Of a stretch of 64,000 nt of DNA, positions 1 to 9,952 are shown one piece after another (positions within the stretch are counted from its first letter, which is position 1; the number at the start of each line of letters is the position of its first letter). Made by a program: the position numbers and the translations under genes. Origin of the DNA: Megaustenia siamemsis (taxonomy: Eukaryota; Mollusca; Gastropoda; Stylommatophora; Ariophantidae); contig JAVIAB010000051.1 in the NCBI GenBank assembly GCA_032433765.1, forward strand, positions 85,079,973 to 85,143,972. The letters are read 5' to 3'. Below the pieces are notes generated by a model. The model had not been told where the DNA came from. It saw nothing but the letters and a program-made list of their open reading frames with translations, and did no database searches.

Positions 1-87
<87 letters not shown>
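1..87. repeat. (TC)n then (TA)n microsatellite
   Basis: Positions 1-30 are pure TC dinucleotides, followed to about 87 by TA dinucleotides with one TG interruption. It is a compound microsatellite cut by the window edge. Confidence 0.97.
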
Positions 88-730
88 CTCAATTAATACG
101 TGTGATCTAAATGTAGAGAACATTGCTCATAAAACCTTACCAAACGTGTATCGTGTCTAAAGACATCATCGGCCTGATTGATCTCTTCTTTTATTAAATT
201 TCATTTCGTGTTGACAAGCCTCCATTAGGGGAGCACTTTTTCAGACTATTTACCATACTGGTGTTTAACTGACTGTCCCCTTGAGCTTCCCATACAAAGA
301 AAAAAAACAAGAAAGAAGCTAACAAAGAAAGAAAAATAAATAACAGGAAACCAAAATAAAAATGAGAAAGAAACAAAGAGCTACACCTCCAATATTCTAT
401 GTTAGGTTGCCCTTGACCTTCCTTTTCTTCGCCTCAACTCCGGAAGCCAAGTCTTAGCTGTTCTCGTGATTATATTTGTTGTTGTTTCCTCCAAGCACGT
501 GACCTATCACACTCCAATTTCGACCCGTTGTCAATGTCTGTCTACATGTTCTCTTTGTCCACCTATCTGCTATTTTTGTTTCTGTTTGCCTATAAAAAAA
601 AAAGAAAAGAAAAAAAAAAATGGCACAGGCAGATTTGAGGATATCAGTGTAGATGTTTCCCTTCCGTTTGATATTTTCAGCTGTCGTGTAAACACAGACA
701 TACACACCGTCTGGATAACCTTCTTTTCTG
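88..730. other. Unassigned intergenic DNA
   Basis: A/T-rich sequence with an A-rich stretch near 594-620. No reading frame resembles a known protein and no repeat unit is apparent. Confidence 0.6.
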
Positions 731-1180
731 TAAAATAGAGCTCAGTCGTTTGTGAATTTGGCTATTAAGGACAAGAGGTCTGGTCCAGTCCTGATCGACG
801 GCTTCTAGGTTCACCCAGTCTTAAATAAGGACCTCGTGTCCGGTTAGCGCAATCGATAGGCGGTTGGCTTACCACGGCAACAGCCGGGGTTCGTACCCTG
901 GCGAGGACACCTGGGTTTTACTAATTCCCTAAATATTAGTACCTCTGAAGTCGGAGTAAATCTGCCTGCATGGCGAGGGGCATCCTGTAATGGGATAAAA
1001 CAGACTTTACACGCAAAATTCAGTCCCACAAAATTGAGTGGGTGGGACTTCGTCAGAGGTCAAAGCTGACGAAAGCGAACGAACGAACGAACGAAATAAG
1101 GACCTCACTTTTTTCTGGGAGAGAAAGACAGTGCTGACATGATGTCGACTACATTACTCAACAATAATGGCACGAGTGTC
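731..1180 (+). mobile_element. SINE-B copy (tRNA-derived), split by a SINE-A insertion
   Basis: The left part (731-835) carries a decayed A box (AGCTCAGTCGTTTGTG) and the GACGGCTTC..GGTTCACCCAG segment shared by all SINE-B copies in the window. The right part (1094-1180) continues the same consensus, with TTTTTTCTGGGA and CGACTACATTAC. Removing 836-1093 and one TSD copy restores an ordinary but diverged SINE-B. The B-box region is degenerate, so this is an old copy. Confidence 0.85.
836..1093 (+). mobile_element. SINE-A, complete tRNA-derived SINE with (GAAC)n tail
   Basis: A 258-bp element. It begins with a tRNA-like head whose ends GTGTCC and GGACAC pair as an acceptor stem. The head has an A-box-like GGTTAGCGCAATCGATAGG and a B-box-like GGTTCGTACCC, the expected internal RNA polymerase III promoter of a tRNA SINE. 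A roughly 160-bp body follows and the element ends in GAAC repeats. It is flanked by 13-bp direct repeats AAATAAGGACCTC (823-835 and 1094-1106), the mark of LINE-driven target-primed insertion. The host sequence is an older SINE-B copy. Confidence 0.9.
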
Positions 1181-1916
1181 TATTTAAAAAAAAATATGAG
1201 TTGTAACACAATATTATCTCTATACCAAGGTACGTCGTGACAGGGTTCTTTCTTTCATCTTCTTTACTGTTCTGCAAAGGTTATTTATATTTGCTTATGG
1301 TGTTGAAGATCTTTTCTATCCACAGCTAGCTGTCCTTCAAGCATCTCATTGACTTTATTACTTTTTTGGATTTTTCTCCTTCAGGTATTTACCGTTGTCA
1401 CTGATAACTGATGAATCGAATTTACCTCTCTTTTAAACCTACAGTCCTTCCTAACGCAACGTATATAGGTTGACAGTTTCTGTATCTCACTCATGACACA
1501 CTTACATGATTCGTTCGTTCATTCTCCCGTCTTACTTGTGCTTGGCTCCCGATTCGGTAATCTCATATCTGCACCTTCAACAATCATCTGACATTAGCGA
1601 TCTCAGAAATAGATAGAGACTAACTTTTTGCTAAGCTCAAAGATTGATTGTGTAGGCGTAGCAAGTCTGTCAGCGTCATTGCTGTAGAATTAATAATGGC
1701 CAAGACACAGGAGTCACACACATTTCTGAAAGTCCAAACCTCCAAATGTTCTATCTATTTGTATCCTCTGCTATTTCAATTTTGCTGAGATTCTGACACA
1801 GCGACTGCTTTCTTGAAAGGGGATTCAGTGCAAACAAGCAGCAACAGATCGAGCTCGATCCTGCTACTGGAGGTAGGTTACATTGAAACTTCCATCCATT
1901 CTCCGATGATCCCGCT
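1181..1916. other. Unassigned intergenic DNA
   Basis: No repeat unit, recognisable domain or supported exon was seen. It leads directly into the 34-bp minisatellite. Confidence 0.6.
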
Positions 1917-4086
1917 CCAGCAGGACATTCTTATGGCAATATCAACCGCTCCAACAGGACATTCTTATGGCAATATCAACCGCTCCAACAGGACATTCTT
2001 ATGGCAATATCAACCGCTCCAGCAGAACATTCTTATGGCAATATCAACCGCTCCAACAGGACATTCTTATGGCAATATCAACCGCTCCAACAGGACATTC
2101 TTATGGCAATATCAACCGCTCCAACAGGACATTCTTATGACAATATCAACCGCTCCAGCAGAACATTCTTATGGCAATATCAACCGCTCCAACAGGACAT
2201 TCTTATGGCAATATCAACCGCTCCAACAGGACATTCTTATGGCAATATCAACCGCTCCAGCAGAACATTCTTATGGCAATATCAACCGCTCCAACAGGAC
2301 ATTCTTATGGCAATATCAACCGCTCCAACAGGACATTCTTATGGCAATATCAACCGCTCCAGCAGAACATTCTTATGGCAATATCAACCGCTCCAACAGG
2401 ACATTCTTATGGCAATATCAACCGCTCCAACAGGACATTCTTATGGCAATATCAACCGCTCCAACAGGACATTCTTATGGCAATATCAACCGCTCCAGCA
2501 GAACATTCTTATGGCAATATCAACCGCTCCAACAGGACATTCTTATGGCAATATCAACGCTCCAACAGGACATTCTTATGGCAATATCAACCGCTCCAAC
2601 AGGACATTCTTATGGCAATATCAACCGCTCCAGCAGGACATTCTCATGGCAATATCAACCGCTCCAACAGGACATTCTTATGGCAATATCAACCGCTCCA
2701 AGAGGACATTCTTATGGCAATATCTACCGCTCCAACAGGACATTCTTATGGCAATATCAACCGCTCCAGCAGAACATTCTTATGGCAATATCAACCGCTC
2801 CAACAGGACATTCTTATGACAATATCAACCGCTCCAACAGGACATTCTTATGGCAATATCAACCGCTCCAGCAGGACATTCTTTTGGCAATATCAACCGC
2901 TCCAACAGGACATTCTTATGGCAATATCAACCGCTCCAACAGAACAATCTTATGGCAATATCAACCGCTCCAACAGGACATTCTTATGGCAATATCAACC
3001 GCTCCAGCAGGACATTCTTATGGCATTATCAACCGCTCCAACAGGACATTCTTATGGCAATATCAACCGCTACAACAGGACATTCTTATGGCAATATCAA
3101 CCGCTCCAGCAGAACATTCTTATGGCAATATCAACCGCTCCAACAGGACATTCTTATGACAATATCAACCGCTCCAACAGGACATTCTTATGGCAATATC
3201 AACCGCTCCAACAGGACATTCTTATGGCAATATCAACCGCTCCAACAGAACAATCTTATGGCAATATCAACCGCTCCAACAGGACATTCTTATGGCAATA
3301 TCAACCGCTCCAGCAGGACATTCTTATGGCATTATCAACCGCTCCAACAGGACATTCTTATGGCAATATCAACCGCTACAACAGGACATTCTTATGTCAA
3401 TATCAACCGCTCCAACAGGACATTCTTATGGCAATATCAACCGCTCCAACAGGACATTCTTATGGCAATATCAACCGCTCCAGCAGAACATTCTTATGGC
3501 AATATCAACCGCTCCAGCAGAACATTCTTATGGCAATATCAACCGCTCCAGCAGGACATTCTTATGGCAATATCAACCGCTCCAGCAGGACATTCTTATG
3601 GCAATATCAACCGCTCCAACAGGACATTCTTATGGCAATATCAACCGCTCCAACAGGACATTCTTATGGCAATATCAACCGCTCCAGCAGAACATTCTAT
3701 GGCAATATTAACCGCCCCAGTAGAACATTCTTATGGCAATATCAACCGCCCCAGTAGAACATTCTTATGGCAATATCAACCGCCCCAGTAGAACATTCTT
3801 ATGGCAATATCAACCGCCCCAGTAGAACATTCTTATGGCAATATCAACCGCCCCAGTAGAACATTCTATGGCAATATTAACCGCCCCAGTAGAATATTCT
3901 TATGGCAATATTAACCGCCCCAGTAGAACATTCTTATGGCAATATCAACCGCCCCAGTAGAACATTCTTATGGCAATATTAACCGCCCCAGTAGAACATT
4001 CTTATGGCAACATCAACCGCCCCAGTAGAACATTCTTATGGCAACATCAACCGCCCCAGTAGAACATTCTTATGGCAATATCAACC
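1917..4086. repeat. 34-bp minisatellite, about 64 units
   Basis: The unit contains GACATTCTTATGGCAATATC preceded by CGCTCCAACAG or CGCTCCAGCAG. Up to about 3700 these two variants are mixed. From about 3707 to 4086 the array switches to a CGCCCCAGTAG variant. A few units are 1-4 bp short (near 2556 and 3697) and shift the phase. The unit has no stop codon in any of the three plus frames, so frames of 170-528 codons stay open. Their products are 34-residue repeats such as GQ-poor HSYGNINRS..WQYQPLQQ. Because 34 is not a multiple of 3, all three frames give the same peptide. No gene context supports coding. Confidence 0.97.
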
Positions 4087-4567
4087 TTGTTTTCACAGAC
4101 CTGTCAGTGTTCACGCCCTCGTCATTCTCACTATTAAGAATGTCGTCATGTTTCTCCTCAAGAAATTACCTCCCATGTAGACTCATATATCCAACAATAT
4201 TTATCTGGCTTCCTTTTATTTTCCATACCTGCAGTTTTTTGTTGTCTATTTTTTTTTTTTTTTTAATTAAAAGATTGCTGGATCAATAGTTGGGCATCAA
4301 ATTAAATTTAAAAAAAGAAATCGACCGACTAGCCCAGAGCTTTTGATAATTACTTTTGACTTATTTCGAATTAATTTATTCCTTTAAAAAATAATTTTAC
4401 TGACAAAAACATGATCTATAAACCGAAAGCCTCAGAGATCCATGGATGTGTTCGACTGGTTCATTTTCTAGTTTTCTACACAAATTATTTGTAAGTGAAC
4501 ATGATCAACGCTCTCTTCTGTTCTCATGTTGGTAGGTTTATAATAGTTGTATGTTCATGGAAACAAC
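4087..4567. other. Unassigned intergenic DNA
   Basis: T-rich (a run of T near 4248-4264) then A/T-rich sequence. No domain or repeat unit was recognised. Confidence 0.6.
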
Positions 4568-4747
4568 ATGTGGAAACAGTGGAAGCGGGTTGGGGGTGAG
4601 GGGGAACAGGAATACTATACCGCATGTGTAAACAGTGGGAGCGGGTTGGGGGTGAGGGGGAACAGGAATACTATACCGCATGTGTAAACAGTGGGAGCGG
4701 GTTGGGGGTGAGGGGGAACAGGAATACTATACCGCATGTGTAAACAA
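4568..4747. repeat. 56-bp tandem repeat, 3 units
   Basis: Units start at 4568, 4624 and 4680, each with GGGTTGGGGGTGAGGGGGAA, and a partial fourth starts at 4736. The units are nearly identical, so the array is young. The plus strand is strongly G-rich. Confidence 0.95.
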
Positions 4748-4828
4748 GGAAATATGCTCTAGAAGAAGTGAAATAGTTTCATTACTATTAATAAAACTAA
4801 GAACTGTTCAATAGGGGTTGCCTTACCT

Positions 4829-5172
4829 CTCCTCTTCTCTCTCCTCTCCTCTCCTCTCCTCTCCTCTCTTCTCTTCTCTTCTCTTCTCTTCTCTTCTCTT
4901 CTCTTCTCTTCTCTTCTCTTCTCTTCTCTTCTCTTCTCTTCTCTTCTCTTCTCTTCTCTTCTCTTCTCTTCTCTTCTCTTCTCTTCTCTTCTCTTCTCTT
5001 CTCTCCTCTCTTCTCTTCTCCTCTCTTCTCTTCTCTTTTCCTCTCTTCTCTCCTCTCCTCTCCTCTCCTCTCTTCTCTTCTATTCTCTTCTCTTCTCTTC
5101 TCTTCTCCTCTTCTCTTCTTTCCTCTTCTCTTTCTTTTCTCTTTTCTTCTCTTCTTTTCTCTTCTCTTCTCT
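4829..5172. repeat. (TTCTC)n pentanucleotide tract
   Basis: About 345 bp of almost pure pyrimidine on the plus strand, perfect (TTCTC)n from about 4866 to 5003 and then interrupted. The minus strand is all purine (GAGAA)n. Long frames on both strands (RREEKRREEK-type peptides) are artefacts of the repeat. Confidence 0.97.
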
Positions 5173-5540
5173 GATACCATGACCTGGAAAGTGGGATATA
5201 AAATAGCAGAATGGAAATGCTGAAGTAATGGAACCATGTTTATCTTTGATGTTGGTGGAGAAGTGTAAAACAGGAATCACTTCTGAATGTTTGTTGTGTT
5301 GTCCAGCAGAAGCTTCGTTCATGGTTCAGTGCTTTGTTCTTGTGGAAAAGGTGTATGTGTGTGTGTGTGTGTGTGAGGGGTTGCATTAGTACAGCTCGTG
5401 CACGTTGAGGCACTATTGGCCATTCAGTTGCAACAGTAGACCACCGGTATGGCCGCTACCCGGGGAACAATTGTTAGTAGAAACGAATACACAATGGATA
5501 CCAAGACCGTACTATCGAATTCTTGCTTTCGAGATTATTG
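5173..5540. other. Unassigned DNA with a short (GT)n
   Basis: Contains (GT)n at about 5350-5374. No gene or other repeat was identified. Confidence 0.6.
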
Positions 5541-5700
5541 AGGGGAATATCAACCGACGGCTTCCGGGTTTACCCGGCCTTAAATGGGTACCGGATTTTT
5601 TTCTGGGAAAGTAAAGCAGCACGGGCGTAATACCGACCACATCACCCCAAAAATCATGTGCTGAAGGTATGTAAAATACAGGGTCACTAACACCAAAAAC
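5541..5700 (+). mobile_element. SINE-B fragment, lacking its tRNA head
   Basis: Begins within the SINE-B body at CAACCGACGGCTTCCGGGTT and continues through CTGGGAAAGTAAAGCAGCAC and AAAAATCATGTGCTGAAGGT to GGTCACTAACACC. Both pol III boxes are missing, so it is a 5'-truncated copy. Confidence 0.85.
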
Positions 5701-5844
5701 ACGGTCACTGAGAGCATTCAGAATTGGTATGTGCACATTGTAATAGTAGTCGAGTAGTTCATAACCTCATAAGGGATCTAATGTTTCTAGGTGGCAGTGC
5801 TATTCTCGACATATTGTACCACGTAAATATGCAAACGTTGTACC

Positions 5845-7015
5845 CAGCTGCACTTGTCACGCAAAGTTAGGAAGAAGTTCAGAGCATGATACATCGCTTT
5901 TCGCATGCCTGCAGAGACTTCGGTCTAACAATAAGTTTGCACAAACGAATATACACGGTCAGGAAGTAGAAGCAACACCTGCAATCTTTATCGCCAACTC
6001 GATGTCGTGCAGCAGTATAACTACATGGGCTCCATCATCAACGACAAAATATCTTTTGATACAGAAATTGACACCCCCATTGGTAAGGCTGGTACCACCA
6101 TCGCCCATCTTTCTAATCGTGTTTGGCAAATAGCAAACTGACAATTAGAACAAAGACCGCAGTTGACAATGAAATCATTAGTATCTTCATGTATGGCATC
6201 GAATCATGGAGAAGTTATGCAAAGCAGGAGAGAAGGCTAAATGCGTTTCATATGCGATGTCTGCGCCATATTCTTGGTATAACCTGGAAGGATAAAGTGA
6301 CAAACATGGAGGCCATGACTCGCACAGGCCTCCCGAACATCTACACGCTGTTCAAACAACGTAGGTTACGCTGGCTTGGCCACGTACACTGTAGGAAAGG
6401 TGGCCGCATAAAAGTAAAGTAAAGTACCCCCCGTCACGCCAAGTGGCGTATAGGGAAATATAGTGTTAGTGACCCTATATTTTACAGACCTTCAGCACAT
6501 GATTTTTGGGGTAATGTGGTCGGTATTACGCCCGTGCTGCTTTACTTTCCCAGAAAAAATCCGGTACCCATTTAAGGCTGGGTGAACCCGGAGCCGTCGG
6601 TTGGGATCGAACCCTACCCCTTGTCCGTAGTAGTCCAGTTCACTAACCACTGAGCTATCGCGGCTCCCACTAATTTTTAGGGAATTAGTAAAACCCAGGT
6701 GTCCTCGCCAGGGAACGAACCCCGGCTGTTGCCGTGGTAAGCCAACCGCCTATCGATTGCGCTAACCGGACACCCAAAGGTGGCCGCATGCTAAACAATA
6801 TACTCTAAAGACAACTAGCAGATGGCAAAAGAACTATGGGCGCCCAAAACTTCGATTTGTAGACGTGTGTAAACGTGTGCCATGTAGTCTCTTAACATAA
6901 ACCCTGCAGACTTGGAAGAAATAGCTGCAGACCGCAATCTTTGGAAACATACTTTAAAGCTCCAACTCAAACAAGAAACATACAGATTCATAGAAGAGGA
7001 TACACGGCGAAAGAA
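5845..7015 (+). mobile_element. LINE 3' part (reverse transcriptase C-terminal region), interrupted
   Basis: Decayed reading frames resemble the thumb and C-terminal region of a non-LTR retrotransposon polymerase. An early segment reads RFSHACRDFGLTISL. The main frame (6123-6410) contains LTIRTKTAVDNEIIS, YGIESWRSYAKQERRLNAFH and RRLRWLGHV. After the SINE insertion at 6410-6775 the frame resumes and ends near ADRNLWKHTLKLQLK. Frameshifts and stops show it is dead. Removing the SINE and one 14-bp TSD restores a continuous LINE sequence. The clade was not determined. Confidence 0.8.
6410..6775 (-). mobile_element. Composite SINE: SINE-A head joined to a complete SINE-B
   Basis: Read on the minus strand, 6775 to about 6669 is the SINE-A tRNA head with its linker (GGTTAGCGCAATCGATAGGC, then TTTTACTAATTCCCT). 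It is followed at about 6668 by a full SINE-B: AGCCGCGATAGCTCAGTGG (A box), GGTTCGATCCC (consensus B box), body, and a TTTAC-repeat tail. The whole 366 bp is bracketed by one pair of 14-bp direct repeats AAAGGTGGCCGCAT (6396-6409 and 6776-6789). It therefore inserted as a single two-headed unit into the LINE remnant. Confidence 0.9.
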
Positions 7016-7189
7016 AAGAAAAGAAATAACATTTCTAGGGGCGCTGCAAAATCCGTAGTCAACTATGACTAGCGGAGGCTACTACTACTCGTAACTAGTC
7101 ACAGCTGAGTTGTTCAAACTCTAGACATTTGGTGGAGAGCAGGATAAGCAGTAAATGCGTCAACCTCTTAGTCATTCACTGCTTTCAGA
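7016..7189. other. Unassigned DNA before the 24-bp array
   Basis: May be the 3' untranslated end of the LINE remnant. Nothing else is recognisable. Confidence 0.4.
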
Positions 7190-7798
7190 ATGATGTGGCA
7201 TGCAGTCAGGGATATGATGTGGCATGCAGTCAGGGATATGATGTGGCATGCAGTCAGGGATATGATGTGGCATGCAGTCAGGGATATGATGTGGCATGCA
7301 GTCAGGGATATGATGTGGCATGCAGTCAGGGATATGATGTGGCATGCAGTCAGGGATATGATGTGGCATGCAGTCAGGGATATGATGTGGCATGCAGTCA
7401 GGGATATGATGTGGCATGCAGTCAGGGATATGATGTGGCGTGCAGTCAGGGATATGATGTGGCGTGCAGTCAGGGATATGATGTGGCATGCAGTCAGGGA
7501 TATGATGTGGCATGCAGTCAGGGATAAGATGTGGCGTGCAGTCAGGGATATGATGTGGCATGCAGTCAGGGATATGATGTGGCATGCAGTCAGGGATATG
7601 ATGTGGCATGCAGTCAGGGATATGATGTGGCATGCAGTCAGGGATATGATGTGGCATGCAGTCAGGGATATGATGTGGCATGCAGTCAGGGATATGATGT
7701 GGCATGCAGTCAGGGATATGATGTGGCATGCAGTCAGGGATATGATGTGGCGTGCAGTAGGGATATGATGTGGCATGCAGTCAGGGATATGATATGCA
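7190..7798. repeat. 24-bp minisatellite, about 25 units
   Basis: The unit is built on GATGTGGCATGCAGTCAGGG plus ATAT. Variation is very low: a few GGCATG to GGCGTG changes, one TATG to AAG change near 7527, and one single-base deletion near 7759. Since 24 is a multiple of 3, simple octapeptide repeats (DVACSQGY and MMWHAVRD on plus, MPHHIPDC and HIISLTAC on minus) stay open on both strands. Near-identity suggests recent expansion. Confidence 0.97.
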
Positions 7799-7970
7799 TT
7801 TAGTCATGGCGGGGAAAAGGTTTATAACACATGTACCAGAGTTAACTCTAGATCAATCCTTGGCCTAATATAACCATATGCGCTTGGCCGTTGTTTAGAA
7901 TCGTTCTTTGTTACGAGGGGACGCCATATCAGACACTAGCTATACCACTTACATATATGGTTATCTCGAT
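7799..7970. other. Unassigned spacer
   Basis: Single-copy-looking sequence between two minisatellites. No feature seen. Confidence 0.5.
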
Positions 7971-8276
7971 ACTTGTTTGTTCTGTTTAATGTGCTAATGA
8001 AGACTTTGATGAAAACATTCTTGTTTGTTCTGTTTAATGTGCTAATGAAGACTTTGATCAATACATTCTTGTTTGTTCTGTTTAATGTGCTAATGAAGAC
8101 TTTGATCAACACATTCTTGTTTGTTCTGTTTAATGTGCTAATGAAGACTTTGATCAATACATTCTTGTTCGTTCTGTTTAATGTGCTAATGAAGACTTTG
8201 ATCAAAACATTCTTGTTTGTTCTGTTTAATGTGCTAATGAAGACTTTGATCAAAACATTCTTGTTTGTTCTGTTTT
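7971..8276. repeat. 48-bp minisatellite, about 6.3 units
   Basis: The unit contains CTTGTTTGTTCTGTTTAATG and then GTGCTAATGAAGACTTTGAT. Units differ by one to three substitutions. The length is a multiple of 3, so a 16-residue repeat frame stays open on each strand. No evidence of coding. Confidence 0.96.
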
Positions 8277-8815
8277 TCATCCATGCAGCTGTAAAATACA
8301 CACGCGTATTATTATTTTTTGTTAATTTACTCCGCTTTGGCGAGACCTGATATGTGTGTATGATTAGCCATTATATGAAATATTTAAGATTATTCCTAAG
8401 TGGACGCTTCGAGCCAGCTTGTAAACAGCGATCTGTCGAGTTTCACTAGTTCTCCAACCATAGCATGCTAGCAGCAGAGTTTGTCCTTGTCGAGATTATC
8501 CCTATCAATGATTTAAAGTTTAGCGTCCTCTGATTAATTGTGATCACATCTTAGTAGCTTGAAAAGTGTCATTATTATGGTCAAAACTGTTGTTTGGTTG
8601 TAAACACTTGTGACTGAGTGCAGGAAATAACTTAATTTATGATGATATCGAAAATAGAAATCAAACGTGTGTTGGTTAAACATATCAGTGATGTGTTGCA
8701 GGTAACTATATAATATGATCAATGTTCTAAAACCCCTATCATATGTGAAACCACAAGTGGTTGAATTTAAACGAACAGATGTTGATATTTCTGTTTTTTT
8801 CGTGTGCTCTTTTCT
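8277..8815. other. Unassigned intergenic DNA
   Basis: No recognisable coding or repeat content. Confidence 0.6.
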
Positions 8816-9107
8816 CAATGTTTCTGTGGTACGTTAGTTCGTAACGATGAGCTTGCCTCCAACAATGTTACTGTGGTACGTTAGTTCGTAACGATGAGCT
8901 TGCCTCCAACAATGTTACTGTGGTACGTTAGTTCGTAACGATGAGCTTGCCTCCAGCAATGTTTCTGTGGTACGTTAGTTTGTAACGATGAGCCTGCCTC
9001 CAGCAATGTTACTGTGGTACGTTAGTTTGTAACGATGAGCCTGCCTCCAGCAATGTTACTGTGGTACGTTAGTTTGTAACGATGAGCCTGCCTCCAGCAA
9101 TGTTACT
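8816..9107. repeat. 47-bp minisatellite, 6 units
   Basis: The unit contains CTGTGGTACGTTAGTTYGTA and CGATGAGCYTGCCTCCARCA. The first three units carry GTTCG and the last three GTTTG, so the array has a left-right variant gradient. Confidence 0.96.
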
Positions 9108-9531
9108 TCGCCATGTGGAACCATCATGTCCAATAGTGCTCCAATGAGGTGACGTTAATAATGTAACTTTACAAGAGAAATAAACTTTCAGCGAAGCTTT
9201 CAAGCGTTTCTTGTCTTTAAAACGCGGCACACAATCTGCTAAACATATCAAGAAGAAATATCATGCATGAACTAATATTTGTATTTAAAACAGAGGCGTG
9301 TAGTCTTGTTTTGGGTAGGAGCCAGGGAAAGAGACGTCCTTCAGATAGCGGGTCATTAGTTTCAAACGTGATAAGAAAATAAACACAAACATTTCGCCAA
9401 AAAATATTCAAATGTAACATTGGCAAACCATATGTCGTCGATCGTATTGATTTAATCATCACTTATAATGTTAGAAATGCAGATAAGACATACAGGGAAA
9501 GAAGAAGAATTGGAAATAGGAATAAAACGAG

Positions 9532-9534
<3 letters not shown>
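9108..9534. other. Unassigned intergenic DNA
   Basis: No gene or repeat recognised. Confidence 0.55.
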
Positions 9535-9580
<46 letters not shown>

Positions 9581-9619
9581 AATAGAGAAAATAGAAAGAA
9601 AGAAAAGAAAGAAAGAAAA

Positions 9620-9683
<64 letters not shown>
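9535..9683. repeat. (GA)n followed by (GAAA)n
   Basis: About 40 bp of GA dinucleotides followed by a purine-only GAAA tract to 9683. Low-complexity RE/KKER frames here are artefacts. Confidence 0.97.
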
Positions 9684-9685
<2 letters not shown>

Positions 9686-9835
9686 AGCAGCACGAATGAG
9701 AAACTCGAAGTTCTTTATTTAAAAAAAAAAGTTGCCGCCGTCAGTCGTCCCTTGTAGTATTTGGTTGTTGTACCTGTTTCCCTTGAAATAATCTTTTCCC
9801 AAAATCCTGTGAGTATTTACCAGAACAACATAAAA

Positions 9836-9952
9836 ATGAAGTTAATGCTAGCTCAAGTTTTATTCCTGCTTTCGTTCTCCATTTCCTTATCAATTACTTT
9901 CACTTTTTCTTTCCATCAGCAGCTAGTAAATTTCAGAGCACACATCACGTGA
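9836..9952 (+). CDS. Possible first exon encoding a signal peptide (weak)
   Basis: An ATG at 9836 in a good initiation context (A at -3) opens a 38-codon frame. It starts MKLMLAQVLFLLSFSISLSI: a short basic start, then a long hydrophobic core, the shape of a secretory signal peptide. A possible 5' splice site (A|GTAAAT) lies near 9925, so it could be exon 1 of a small secreted protein. No matching downstream exon was found, and T-rich DNA yields hydrophobic frames by chance. Function unknown. Confidence 0.2.
   Translation: MKLMLAQVLFLLSFSISLSITFTFSFHQQLVNFRAHIT

Noticed and set aside
836..911. Functional tRNA gene
   Set aside because: A tRNA-like head followed by a SINE body and tail, with TSDs. 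The B box deviates from consensus and the anticodon arm is irregular. The SINE-B heads likewise lack a good cloverleaf.
1813..3791. Long open frames of 170-528 codons as repetitive structural proteins
   Set aside because: Same peptide in all three frames, starts are TTG or internal ATG, no flanking exon or signal peptide. The frames exist because the 34-bp unit lacks stops.
4797..5322. Arg/Glu/Lys-rich protein on the minus strand
   Set aside because: Product of the GAGAA repeat; low complexity only.
7129..7803. Octapeptide-repeat proteins on both strands of the 24-bp array
   Set aside because: Four frames open at once in near-identical repeats; artefact of unit length and composition.
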